The position numbers and the translations under genes were made by a program. From positions 1-64,000 of the forward strand of contig JBGCGC010000043.1 of NCBI GenBank assembly GCA_045110475.1: a stretch of 64,000 nt of DNA, read 5' to 3'. The number at the start of each line of letters is the position of its first letter. Within the stretch, counting starts at the first letter, position 1. A model generated the notes under the pieces. The model was not told the origin of the DNA and ran no database searches. It saw only the letters and a program-made list of their open reading frames with translations. The stretch is from Granulosicoccus sp045110475 (GTDB taxonomy: Bacteria > Pseudomonadota > Gammaproteobacteria > Granulosicoccales > Granulosicoccaceae). This document shows positions 43,975-52,255 of the stretch, piece after piece.

Positions 43975-44970
43975 ATGATCAGCTCGACAACTTGTATAGA
44001 GGCACCGGATATTGACAGGATACGTGCGGTTGCGGATGCCATCAGCCCTCATGTCATCAGAACTGCCACGGTACCCTGGCCGGTGCCTTGCGATGTCGGT
44101 GGACCGGATATGGAACTGTTTATAAAGATGGAGCTGTTACAGCGCACTGGCAGTTTCAAAGCGCGTGGTGCGATAAACGTCATTGCTCACGCCATGCGCG
44201 CAGAAACACAAGACGCGTTTCCCGGTGTTACAGCGTTCTCGGCAGGTAATCACGCGATAGCGACAGCCTATGCTGCCAACAGACTGGGGACCACAGCAAA
44301 AGTCGTCATGCCACGGACGGCCAACGCATTTCGACGCGAACAGTGTGAAGCCTACGGTGCAGAAATTGTCTACGGAGACACCATCAGCGATCTGATCCGG
44401 ATCGTTGGCCAGATTCAGGCCGAAGAAGATCGCTATCTGGTTCACCCGTTCGAAGGGATTCACACCATAGAAGGCACGGCAACTGTCGGTATGGAGCTTT
44501 GCGATGACGTTGCAGCGCTGGATGCCGTGATCGTACCGGTGGGTGGTGGGGGTCTGATTGCTGGCATTGCGTGTGCCGTCAAGCAAATGCAACCCAACTG
44601 TGCAGTTATCGGTGTTGAGCCGCATGGCGCAAATGGCATGCAGCAATCGCTACGACAAAAGCAGCCCGTCGATGTGGTAGAAGTCGACACCATAGCTGAT
44701 AGTCTGGGTGCTCCCATGCATGCTCCTGTGTCGTTTGGTGTGGTTAAGCGTTACGTCGACGAAATTGTGTGCGTGAGCGATCAACAGATGCAAAAGGGCA
44801 TGCTGCAGATGTTTGCTCAAATGAAGCTTGCGGTCGAACCCGCCTGCGCTGCGTCAATTGCAGCATTGCAGGGTCCTTTGGCAGGACGAATGGCAGGGAT
44901 GCGAGTTGCACTGATTGGGTGCGGAAGTAATATTGATCTCGCTACTTACCATCGCCTGAGCGCATCGTGA
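43975..44970 (+). CDS. PLP-dependent threonine/serine dehydratase family enzyme
   Basis: This fold-type II PLP enzyme has about 331 residues and no C-terminal ACT regulatory domain. It has the PLP lysine in GSFKARGA, the substrate loop FSAGNHAIA, and the phosphate-binding VPVGGGGLIAG. The size and motifs fit catabolic threonine dehydratase, serine racemase, or hydroxyaspartate or ectoine-type dehydratases such as EutB; these cannot be separated by eye. The start is chosen at ATG 43975; ATG 43936 is possible. Its stop overlaps the GTG start of the next small gene (GTGA). Confidence 0.88.
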   Translation: MISSTTCIEAPDIDRIRAVADAISPHVIRTATVPWPVPCDVGGPDMELFIKMELLQRTGSFKARGAINVIAHAMRAETQDAFPGVTAFSAGNHAIATAYAANRLGTTAKVVMPRTANAFRREQCEAYGAEIVYGDTISDLIRIVGQIQAEEDRYLVHPFEGIHTIEGTATVGMELCDDVAALDAVIVPVGGGGLIAGIACAVKQMQPNCAVIGVEPHGANGMQQSLRQKQPVDVVEVDTIADSLGAPMHAPVSFGVVKRYVDEIVCVSDQQMQKGMLQMFAQMKLAVEPACAASIAALQGPLAGRMAGMRVALIGCGSNIDLATYHRLSAS

Positions 44971-45287
44971 CTGCTGAGCAACGCGTTATCCAGGTTCGGT
45001 TGTCCAGTCGCAATATGCATGAGTTCAGCGGTTTTTGTCTGGCGCGGGTGGTAGCACTCAATCACGATGATCGCGTCCGTCGGCAATTTGCAGTGTATTC
45101 CGACAATGTGGGATACGTCGCAGAACGTATTGACGACGCCGGCACCATCGATGTGCGTTATTGGGGGGCGCTATGTTCCGATTCCCTGGCGCTATACGAC
45201 TTTTTTGGAAACGAGCCACTGGCCAACTATTTATACGGAAGCTTGCGTATTGACGTCCCCGGTTTAAAAGTTCTCCAGCTAACATAG
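44967..45287 (+). CDS. Small conserved-looking protein of unknown function
   Basis: This 106-residue protein starts at GTG 44967, overlapping the dehydratase stop. It is soluble, with a mixed alpha/beta look (FSGFCLARVVALNHDDRVRR; YVAERIDDAGTIDVRYW). I recognise no family. The tight overlap suggests it works with, or is regulated with, the dehydratase. Confidence 0.6.
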   Translation: MTAEQRVIQVRLSSRNMHEFSGFCLARVVALNHDDRVRRQFAVYSDNVGYVAERIDDAGTIDVRYWGALCSDSLALYDFFGNEPLANYLYGSLRIDVPGLKVLQLT

Positions 45288-45313
45288 CCAATCAGTGAGT
45301 CGCAGGTTATATA

Positions 45314-45341
45314 GCCTATATTTTAGAGTAATAGGCCTTTT
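45314..45341 (+). terminator. Weak terminator candidate
   Basis: A 6-bp stem (GCCTAT 45314-45319, ATAGGC 45331-45336) followed by CTTTT lies 27 bases after the 106-residue gene. Confidence 0.35.
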
Positions 45342-45406
45342 GCACGCTTGCCATGCCAGACACTGGGCGGTATATTCGGGCGAAGTGTTAAAAAAAGAGT
45401 GAGACC

Positions 45407-45691
45407 ATGAGAGCGTATCAAATCATGGGAATCATCGTTTGTTGTACGGCAGTATTTATGGGGGTAGTAAGATTGTTAACCATGCAAGGGGTCCATATTC
45501 TGATCGCCTTGCTAGGAGTTTATCTGTTTGCAGTGTGGAGCATGTTGTGCATGCAACGCAAGGCAAGAGAGCACTTCGAATCCAGGGAAGACGGTCGTAG
45601 CCGAAAGTATGATGCCGAGACGCTACGACACCGTGCACGAGCGAGAGATTTCAGTCGGCCATCGAAGGCCACATCCTTGTTACACGAGTAG
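45407..45691 (+). CDS. Small two-helix membrane protein
   Basis: The 94-residue product has two membrane helices (MGIIVCCTAVFMGVVRLL; VHILIALLGVYLFAVWSML) and a basic, arginine-rich cytosolic tail of about 40 residues. A purine-rich GAGTGAGACC precedes the ATG. I recognise no family. It is flanked by terminator-like hairpins and appears monocistronic. Confidence 0.65.
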   Translation: MRAYQIMGIIVCCTAVFMGVVRLLTMQGVHILIALLGVYLFAVWSMLCMQRKAREHFESREDGRSRKYDAETLRHRARARDFSRPSKATSLLHE

Positions 45692-45709
45692 CAAGCAATC
45701 TGTAATCCG

Positions 45710-45738
45710 GGCACTCTTCGGTTCCGCCGTCGAGTGCC
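45710..45738. terminator. Probable bidirectional terminator
   Basis: The 7-bp stem GGCACTC (45710-45716) / GAGTGCC (45732-45738) has a further CGG/CCG stem in its loop. It sits in the 60-base gap between two convergent genes, and a T-rich stretch (GGTTTCTCT) follows on the plus strand. Confidence 0.5.
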
Positions 45739-45751
45739 TCAGGTTTCTCTG

Positions 45752-46996
45752 CTACTTGATATTGCCCTGATTCAAATCTGGAGACAAAGGCCGTGCTCTT
45801 GCAACCTTCTTGACCAGTCTGGTGGTCAGTTTGTTTTCCACACTTCTGGCAACCTCTTCAAGCGAACGCTTGGCATTCAATTGTTTCTCGTTTAATACCA
45901 GTTGCCTTGCAGCCTTGGCGATTTCCTGCTGATTCCTGCGTTTTTCCTTTTCGAGTGCGTGTGCAAGGCTGCTCATGGTCTTCTGTCGACTTGCCAATGT
46001 CGTTTGAGCTTCTGTTAGCTGTGTTTCAAGTCTTGATCTGATCTGCACTGCCTGCCGTGCAAATGCAATCGATTTATTGGCGGTACTCAACGCCTTTGCG
46101 CGTGCAGCCGCACCCCGGCGAATTTCCTGTTTGGCATTCACCATTTTCAGTTTGAGATCGACGATGCATTCTTCGGCTTCAATTCGTTTCACTTTCTCTT
46201 GTTCAGCGACAGCCTCAAGTTCTGCTGCAGAGTCGATACTTTGAGCAAGTTTCTCTTCAAGTGCGATAAGCGCATTGGCTTTGTCTATGGAGTGATGCCG
46301 AGTGTCGGACTCTAGTACAGATAGTGCTTTTCGCGTAATACGTAAATGTTTTTCCGTCTCCTCGCGAAGTGCTATTTCTCGGGCAAGTGTGCTGTCTGTT
46401 GCGTTGTCAGCTCGAGTGCCCAATTGATCATCGATGTTCGTTGCTATTTGTTCCAACCGGTCTGAATCGTTCACTGCATCGCGATGCATTTCATGACTCA
46501 TCTGATCAATTTGCACCGCGTCCAGATAGGCAGGGCTGACCGTCGAGGGCGCTGTCAGTTCGTATTCGTGTGTCTCAGTTGTTGTGTCATCTGGGTTGTC
46601 GGTGGCGTATTCGCCAACCGCACAGGTATCTGCCTGGCTGTCGTCATCGCTGATACTCCAGTCGAATCGGGCATCGAGTTGTGTTGGACCCGATCTTGTT
46701 GCTTGATAGCGATGTAATCCGTAAAGAATGAGTGCGGGTGCAATCAGACAGACCAGTAGCGATAGAGAAGGCCCTAACAATGAGTACGCATAACTCCGTG
46801 GCATACCGAGGGCGAGATGTAACCCTGCAACCAGGACGCTGCTGATGGACATTCCAACCCAGATGCCCAGATACCATGATGCACGTTCCTGCCGGTATTG
46901 CGGAGGAGTAAAGGGGTTCAATCGTCCTGATACACCGACAAACAGCGTATATCCGAGTATTAATGGAAGACCGTACTTAAAAATTGCTAAAGTCAT
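45752..46996 (-). CDS. Membrane-anchored coiled-coil protein of unknown function
   Basis: The 414-residue protein has three membrane helices in the first 105 residues (FKYGLPLILGYTLFVGV; LGIWVGMSISSVLVAGLHLAL; LLGPSLSLLVCLIAPALILYGL), an acidic linker, then a long charged coiled coil from about 190 to 395 rich in Glu, Lys, Ala and Arg. It ends in a basic segment (TRLVKKVARARPLSPD). This form suggests a membrane-tethered scaffold or cell-shape factor. I recognise no family. Confidence 0.65.
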   Translation of the reverse strand: MTLAIFKYGLPLILGYTLFVGVSGRLNPFTPPQYRQERASWYLGIWVGMSISSVLVAGLHLALGMPRSYAYSLLGPSLSLLVCLIAPALILYGLHRYQATRSGPTQLDARFDWSISDDDSQADTCAVGEYATDNPDDTTTETHEYELTAPSTVSPAYLDAVQIDQMSHEMHRDAVNDSDRLEQIATNIDDQLGTRADNATDSTLAREIALREETEKHLRITRKALSVLESDTRHHSIDKANALIALEEKLAQSIDSAAELEAVAEQEKVKRIEAEECIVDLKLKMVNAKQEIRRGAAARAKALSTANKSIAFARQAVQIRSRLETQLTEAQTTLASRQKTMSSLAHALEKEKRRNQQEIAKAARQLVLNEKQLNAKRSLEEVARSVENKLTTRLVKKVARARPLSPDLNQGNIK

Positions 46997-47309
46997 CGGG
47001 TGGAACGCATGCAGTTTCGATGAGAACTGTTTTGCAAAATAAGTGCCCTATCGAGTGGGACCTATTCGGAAGACCTGAATGCGTCGCGAACGGCTGTCAT
47101 CGGGAGTGGACGGGTTGGTTTGTTAAATTGTCAGGTTAGTCCGCGAATATTATCGGAGTAATAGTGAACTGATGTTGCCTGAAATCCGGCTATTGGATGG
47201 TTATGTGTTCACCGGTGCTTCCTGTTGTGCGGGGCAATTTAAAAAAAACACAGTGGGTTAAACGAATCGGTTTACAATCGGCTGCTGAAAGGATGTAATG
47301 AGACGTTGA
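46997..47309. other. Divergent intergenic region
   Basis: This 313-base gap lies between two divergent genes of unknown function. A TACAAT at 47273-47278 could be the -10 of the 47310 gene, with no good -35. An A-rich stretch (47239-47249) lies just upstream. I see no gene or strong hairpin. Confidence 0.4.
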
Positions 47310-47906
47310 ATGAGCTGTGCTAGACGAATACCTGCGATGCTGGCTATTTGGCTGCTGGGTGGTCTATCCATTGCCGCTGCCGACAAAATGCTACCCGACT
47401 CAACAGTCGCGGATTGGTCTGCAGTGGTCAGTGAAGTTACTCTGGACGATAAATCGGTTCTGTTTGAATACACAGCCAGAACATTCTCAGGCACTGTCGA
47501 AGGCGCCATGCTCGCAATATCGTTTGTTCCCAGATTTAACTGTGATCAGTTAGTCAGCGTTCGTTTGCCGGTCGAGTTTCAGCCCGAGACAACTGACGTT
47601 GTGCTGGAATTTTTAGTCGGTGATGACAAACGAGACTTTGTCGGTCTGGTTGATGACTCAGAAGATTTTTTGATGTTTTCAGTGGGCGCAAATGCGGAGC
47701 AAATTGGTAACTTGCGCAAGGCACTGGATACAGAGTCAAGGGCCACTGTCCGAGTAACCCCGGTTGGAGACAACGCGTTGACCGGTTCCGGGGTCGCGTT
47801 CAGTTTTTCCCTTCTCGGCTCACGATTGGCCGCGCTGGCAGCACAGGACAACTGCCTTTCGCACGTTCCGCTGGCGTACAACCCCAATCAGGCTCAGGCT
47901 CAGTAA
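47310..47906 (+). CDS. Secreted protein of unknown function
   Basis: The 198-residue product has a signal peptide (RIPAMLAIWLLGGLSIAAA) and an acidic mature domain, mostly beta (LDDKSVLFEYTARTFSGTVEGAML; VVLEFLVGDDKRDF). Two cysteines in the mature part could form a disulfide. The C-terminus is a short AQAQ tail. No family recognised. It converges with the J-like gene, with eight bases between them. Confidence 0.6.
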   Translation: MSCARRIPAMLAIWLLGGLSIAAADKMLPDSTVADWSAVVSEVTLDDKSVLFEYTARTFSGTVEGAMLAISFVPRFNCDQLVSVRLPVEFQPETTDVVLEFLVGDDKRDFVGLVDDSEDFLMFSVGANAEQIGNLRKALDTESRATVRVTPVGDNALTGSGVAFSFSLLGSRLAALAAQDNCLSHVPLAYNPNQAQAQ

Positions 47907-47913
47907 GGACAGA

Positions 47914-48228
47914 TTAGTTGCCCGTCGTGTTCAGCGAATCTGGATCTGCCTCGGCTATCTCAAATTCTGCCAGACGCTCTGCCCAGCTGTTGGTATCCAT
48001 GCCAACTGACTCCTGCAGTCTGCCGTAAGCCACATACATGGCTTCGTACAACTCTACGGTATTGGCGTACAGGTCACACCGCTCCTTATCCAATAAAATC
48101 TCGTTGGCGTCAACACGATGTCGTGGTGTTATTTCCTTGGCAGTCGGGCTGCCGATTGCCAGAGCCTGCTCTAGCGTTGCCTGCGGTGCGCGGGCGGGCA
48201 GGCGCAATGTCTTGAAATAATTTCTCAC
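47914..48228 (-). CDS. Small degenerate J-domain-like protein
   Basis: The 104-residue protein starts NYFKTLRLPARAPQATLEQAL and has ANEILLDKERCDLYANT, which resemble the first helix and the third-helix end (EAYEVLSDPEKRALYD) of DnaJ J domains. The HPD tripeptide that contacts Hsp70 is missing. Similarity is by eye only. It overlaps the larger upstream gene by four bases (ATGA), and that protein also ends in a degenerate J domain, so the two probably work together. Confidence 0.55.
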   Translation of the reverse strand: MRNYFKTLRLPARAPQATLEQALAIGSPTAKEITPRHRVDANEILLDKERCDLYANTVELYEAMYVAYGRLQESVGMDTNSWAERLAEFEIAEADPDSLNTTGN

Positions 48229-50381
48229 GTTGTCGGCTCCAGCAGGGCGTCGTACGCCATCTCGAATTTTCTTTTCTGTGTCTCAAGCAGTGTCACTTCA
48301 CGCTCTCCAAGTTCCGTGACCCGTTCGGGGTGACATCGGCGCATGGCCAGATTGAAGCTTCTTTCTACGGACTTGTTATTCACATCGCCTTTCAGTGGCT
48401 GACCCAGCGCAATCCGATAACGAATTTGATCAGGTTGTTGGGCGATAGCCCTGGCGTCCCATCTTAGTTTCTGTTCAGGTGTCAGTTGATTCCACCAGAT
48501 GATTTTGTCGGGTCGCGGAATCGTAGGCATAGCGTAACCAAAGGCGCGAGTGAAGAGCTCGTTCAGGCCTGAGTTGTATATGCCGAAGGCGTCAGCCAGA
48601 AACCTCAGTAGATTATTTTGTATGGGCGTGAGGGCTTTTTCCGTTACCAGCAAGGCCATGAGCAGGTCAATGATCTGCCGGCGTTGCGTCGTGCTGCATT
48701 GAGTCTGAAGAAATTTTATGGAATGGGCAAACGCGGCGGCATCCTTCTTGAACACCCAGCGCTTGATGAGGCTTCGAATGTCTGGATTTTGCATCTGGAA
48801 AACCTGCTCTTTAAGTGCAGGGTCATAGCGATTATCGGCATAGGCCATCCAGTAAATCAGAAATTCTATACAGAACTCCTGTTGTTGCTTTTCGTCGAAA
48901 CAGGATAGCCAGTCCGTGAAGTGTAAATCGCGAGCAATTGGGTTTCTGTCAGACCTGACCCGCGTGTGCGCGAGTACCGTCGCTTGATCGTCTTCTATCG
49001 CTGCTGAGGAGGCGTCTTCAGCAGGCATCTGGTCACTGTGGAGGTCCAGATCGTCTCCAAGATCTGCCTGCTGCAATGGTGAAGCTGTTGTAGATGAAGG
49101 CGCAGGATTTTTCGGTGGGTAATAATTTGGCACGCCCTCCGATCCTTGGCTCTGCGAGCGCAGGTGATGGTTTGTAGTGTGAGTAGATCGTTGAGCAACC
49201 CTGGCTGGACGTTGAGCCGATTTTGCAATGAAAAACATAAGTGGCAGGGTCAGAGCAGCCAGCAACGCTATCCAGTGTGCAGGTGTGAATTTCCGTAGCA
49301 AATTGTTGCTGCTTCCCTCAATGGGTTGAGAGATATCCGTCGCCGCCGTTTGAACGCGTACCGGGTCCGATTCGATGTTGGCCGAATCCGCAGAAGAAGC
49401 AGCGTCTGTCACAGCAAGAGCGACAACCGTGTTGTTGTCATTTTCAACAGTGGGTGTTGCTGATTCAGGCAGGGCAGCCTGCGTGCTCTGATTGAGTGTC
49501 TCATCAGGCAGGGCAGCCTGCGTACTCTGGTTGCGTGTCTCATCAGGCAGGGCAGCCTGCATACTCTGGTTGAGCGTTTCATCAGGCAGGGCAGCATCTA
49601 CCGGTGAAGGAGAGATCTCGCTGGAAGCGAGTGCGAGATCCGCGATAGCGTCCGGCTCGGCCGCAACTGTTATCGGTTTGGTGTCAGGCTGGAAGTCGAT
49701 ACCCAGTGCGTTCAGAATACATTTTCTGTAAATGGCCACATCGCCGGATGAGATGGAACATTCCAGTTTGATGAAGTTGCGTTCGACGGCAGAGCTTGAG
49801 GCAAAATCCGCAACGGGTAAAGCCTCCAGTGGATCCAGCGCGGCATTGATGCACTCACGGTAGGCGCGAGCGCCTGCGGATGTCTGTGTCTGGAAGCATT
49901 GCCGCGTAATCACGAACTGCTCATCGGTTGAAGCAAGTGAAAGTTGCGGCTCGGGGACCATGTTCATTTCGCCAAGTTGGTCGCGGGCGCATGTGGCATA
50001 GTCAGTCGACGAAATAGCCGCTGCGTTGACACATGCGCGCTGAATGGCAAACTGCTCATCAATCGAAACGACGACAAGTACCTCTGCGTTGGGGCCAGGG
50101 CCTGCTTCTGCCGCAGCAAGTTCCTCTCGAAGGCATGCTCGGTAGGCAGCGGTGCCTTCAGTGAATTGCAAGGTTGTGCAACTGAGGGTGATTGCCCGCT
50201 GCTGCGATTCACTTAAGCCACTCAGGACATCCGATGCTTGCGCCGGGAGCATACAGCTCAGCCAGGCAACTAGCAGCGACAACAGTGCTGATTTCGTGAC
50301 CTGACCACGTTGAATGTTGGCCAGGCGGTCTGGTGGCAGTTTCCCCTGACTCTGATTTACTATCTCATTCATCGTCGGCAC
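48225..50381 (-). CDS. Membrane protein with Cys-pair repeats, TerB-like domain and degenerate J domain
   Basis: This 718-residue protein has several modules. A signal or anchor helix lies at about 31-48. Four repeats with one cysteine pair each follow (68/83, 117/131, 162/177, 208/221), pattern C-x12-14-C with Y-x2-C. Next is a 13-residue tandem repeat at 263-308 (AALPDETLNQSTQ type) and a membrane helix at 369-386. A cytosolic part includes a TerB-like helical domain at about 487-620 (CIEFLIYWMAYADNRYDP). At 655-715 it ends in a J-like domain in which HPD is HPE (684-686). Membrane anchor plus TerB plus J recalls DjlA, but the cysteine-repeat ectodomain is unfamiliar. It overlaps the next small J-like gene by four bases. 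Confidence 0.7.
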   Translation of the reverse strand: MPTMNEIVNQSQGKLPPDRLANIQRGQVTKSALLSLLVAWLSCMLPAQASDVLSGLSESQQRAITLSCTTLQFTEGTAAYRACLREELAAAEAGPGPNAEVLVVVSIDEQFAIQRACVNAAAISSTDYATCARDQLGEMNMVPEPQLSLASTDEQFVITRQCFQTQTSAGARAYRECINAALDPLEALPVADFASSSAVERNFIKLECSISSGDVAIYRKCILNALGIDFQPDTKPITVAAEPDAIADLALASSEISPSPVDAALPDETLNQSMQAALPDETRNQSTQAALPDETLNQSTQAALPESATPTVENDNNTVVALAVTDAASSADSANIESDPVRVQTAATDISQPIEGSSNNLLRKFTPAHWIALLAALTLPLMFFIAKSAQRPARVAQRSTHTTNHHLRSQSQGSEGVPNYYPPKNPAPSSTTASPLQQADLGDDLDLHSDQMPAEDASSAAIEDDQATVLAHTRVRSDRNPIARDLHFTDWLSCFDEKQQQEFCIEFLIYWMAYADNRYDPALKEQVFQMQNPDIRSLIKRWVFKKDAAAFAHSIKFLQTQCSTTQRRQIIDLLMALLVTEKALTPIQNNLLRFLADAFGIYNSGLNELFTRAFGYAMPTIPRPDKIIWWNQLTPEQKLRWDARAIAQQPDQIRYRIALGQPLKGDVNNKSVERSFNLAMRRCHPERVTELGEREVTLLETQKRKFEMAYDALLEPTT
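49466..49595. repeat. 39-bp tandem repeat inside the 718-residue gene
   Basis: Three full and one partial copy of a 39-base unit lie in frame, encoding the repeated 13-residue unit AALPDET(L/R)NQS(T/M)Q. Copies differ by only a few bases, implying recent expansion and likely length variation between strains. Confidence 0.85.
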
Positions 50382-50538
50382 ATGTCTGATTCACTGATAC
50401 GGGCGGAGTGCTTCCGCAGGAGAGGCTCCTGTAGCCGTCCAATTCTATCGCTGATTTGCCCAAACACACCACTGATCTGTCGACACACTGAAAGCATTGT
50501 GATGAAGTTAATATCCGAAGTGCGTGTAATATTGCACA

Positions 50539-51174
50539 ATGAACACTGAAACTCGTCTGTCTGCGACACTGGGTCTGGCCGTTTTGCTCGTGGCTTTCTG
50601 TAGCGGCTGCGCCAGCCTGGTTACGCCAAATTACACTCAGAAGGTGTCCGAGCTGCGCTCCGGTGCGTACACCCTGGACCCTGAGCATGCCTATCTGATC
50701 TTCCGAGTTGAGCATTTGGGGCTATCAACTGTTGTCGGGCGTTTCAATACCGTTGATGCCTCGCTTGATTTTAACCCCGACTCATTGTCAGATCTCGCAC
50801 TGGAGGGCGTTATTGATGTCGCGAGCATAGATTTGAACAACGACGATCTGGAATCGCGTCTCAAAGGCCCGGGTTGGCTTGCGGCAGAGCGTTTTCCCGA
50901 GGCTCGATTCACCTCTGTTTCAGCCGAGCCCGGTGTCGACAATGCCTTTGTTCTTAATGGCGAGTTTACGTTGCGCGGAATAACAAGGCCTGTCAGCCTT
51001 TTAGCGACTTTTAAAGGGGGGGCTGATAATCTTCTCACCGGTCTGTATACGCTTGGATTTTCTGCAACCGGCAGTATTTCTCGCTCGGCATTCGGTATTG
51101 ATTCGTTTGCAGCGCTGATTGCGGACGAAATTTTCATCGAGATTCATGCAGAGTTTCAATTGACAAGCCCCTGA
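50539..51174 (+). CDS. YceI-like lipoprotein
   Basis: The 211-residue protein has a signal peptide with lipobox (LLVAFCSGC), then a YceI-domain lipocalin-like barrel: SGAYTLDPEHAYLIFRVEHLGLS, VVGRFNTVDASLDF, LKGPGWLAAERFPEARFTS, and GEFTLRGITRPVSLLATF. YceI proteins bind isoprenoid-like lipids in the periplasm; here it would be lipid-anchored. There is no obvious ribosome-binding site before the ATG. It precedes yaaA by 112 bases on the same strand. Confidence 0.9.
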   Translation: MNTETRLSATLGLAVLLVAFCSGCASLVTPNYTQKVSELRSGAYTLDPEHAYLIFRVEHLGLSTVVGRFNTVDASLDFNPDSLSDLALEGVIDVASIDLNNDDLESRLKGPGWLAAERFPEARFTSVSAEPGVDNAFVLNGEFTLRGITRPVSLLATFKGGADNLLTGLYTLGFSATGSISRSAFGIDSFAALIADEIFIEIHAEFQLTSP

Positions 51175-51286
51175 ATCTGGCTTCATATGCTTGCGAATCC
51201 TTGTCGAGACTGGACCTGTTCGTCCACTTTGCGGCAGCATCGTACAACTTCTGACAATCACGCTTGCAACCGTCGTTATTCTATTC

Positions 51287-52081
51287 ATGTTGATCTTATT
51301 ATCACCCGCTAAAACACTGGACATGCAAACCCCGTCGAAGGTGGCTGAGCCATCGTTGCCCGGTTTTATGGACGACTCAGAAAAACTGGTCAAGACATTG
51401 AGGCGTTATCGGAAAAAAAAGCTGGGTGATCTGATGAATATCAGTGAATCCCTGGCTGAGCTGAATACGCAACGCTTCGATGAGTGGCAAATACAGTCCA
51501 CAGAGAAAAACGCACGGCCTGCCATACAGGCGTTCCGCGGGGATGTGTATGTCGGACTTGATGCTGACACGCTTGGCAAGCGTGACCTAAACTATGCTCA
51601 AAAACATCTGCGGATCTTGTCCGGCTTGTATGGGGTGCTTAAGCCCCTGGATCTCATGCAGGCCTATCGTCTGGAAATGGGAACCTCCCTGAAAACACGC
51701 CGTGGCAAGACTCTCTATGATTTCTGGGGTGATTCGATTACCGAGTATCTCAATGAAGAGCTTGAGGGTCAGAAGCAGGCGCTGGTCATTAATCTGGCAT
51801 CCAATGAATATTTCAAAGCCGTCAAAAAGAACAAGCTGACCGGTACGTTGGCATCACCGGTTTTCAAGGATGAGAAAAACGGAAAATACAAAGTGATCAG
51901 TTTTTTTGCCAAGAAAGCCAGAGGCGCGATGGCTCGTCACCTCATCGAGCAACGAGCCAGCTCAATCGATGACGTCTTGGCGTTTGATTCGCTTGGCTAT
52001 AGTTACGTCGAGTCTGAGTCTGTTGCGGGTCAGCCGGTTTTCTTCCGCTCTGAGAAAGCGGCGCAGCCGTACCTTGCGTAG
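51287..52081 (+). CDS. yaaA: YaaA-family peroxide stress protein
   Basis: YaaA (DUF328) lowers free intracellular iron and limits DNA damage during peroxide stress in Escherichia coli. From ATG 51287 the product has 264 residues, the normal length, and begins MLILLSPAKTLDMQTP. Core regions AFRGDVYVGLDADTL, LRILSGLYGVLKPLDLM, AYRLEMGTSL and FFAKKARGAMARHLIEQ are all present. The frame is open upstream to 51191 but without family sequence. A strong bidirectional terminator follows. Confidence 0.95.
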   Translation: MLILLSPAKTLDMQTPSKVAEPSLPGFMDDSEKLVKTLRRYRKKKLGDLMNISESLAELNTQRFDEWQIQSTEKNARPAIQAFRGDVYVGLDADTLGKRDLNYAQKHLRILSGLYGVLKPLDLMQAYRLEMGTSLKTRRGKTLYDFWGDSITEYLNEELEGQKQALVINLASNEYFKAVKKNKLTGTLASPVFKDEKNGKYKVISFFAKKARGAMARHLIEQRASSIDDVLAFDSLGYSYVESESVAGQPVFFRSEKAAQPYLA

Positions 52082-52191
52082 CTGGTAGGACAGTTCGCCG
52101 TAGATAATAATACAGCCGAGAATGGCAAGCATCGTCATCTAGTGATGATCGGCTGAGGACCCGTAAACTTGAGGTTTCTCGCTTAAAATGA

Positions 52192-52219
52192 AAAAGGCGC
52201 GCCAGATGGCGCGCCTTTT
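52192..52219. terminator. Bidirectional rho-independent terminator
   Basis: A perfect 12-bp stem (52192-52203 with 52208-52219) with an AGAT loop has AAAA before and TTTT after its GC-rich core. It therefore works on both strands and serves the convergent yaaA and amtB genes. Confidence 0.93.
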
Positions 52220-52255
52220 GTCTATTGTCGAGCAGGTAATGCCCGACGTGGCCCA

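Noticed and set aside
49461..49600. CRISPR-like array
   Set aside because: The direct repeats are contiguous, in frame and without unique spacers; it is a coding tandem repeat.
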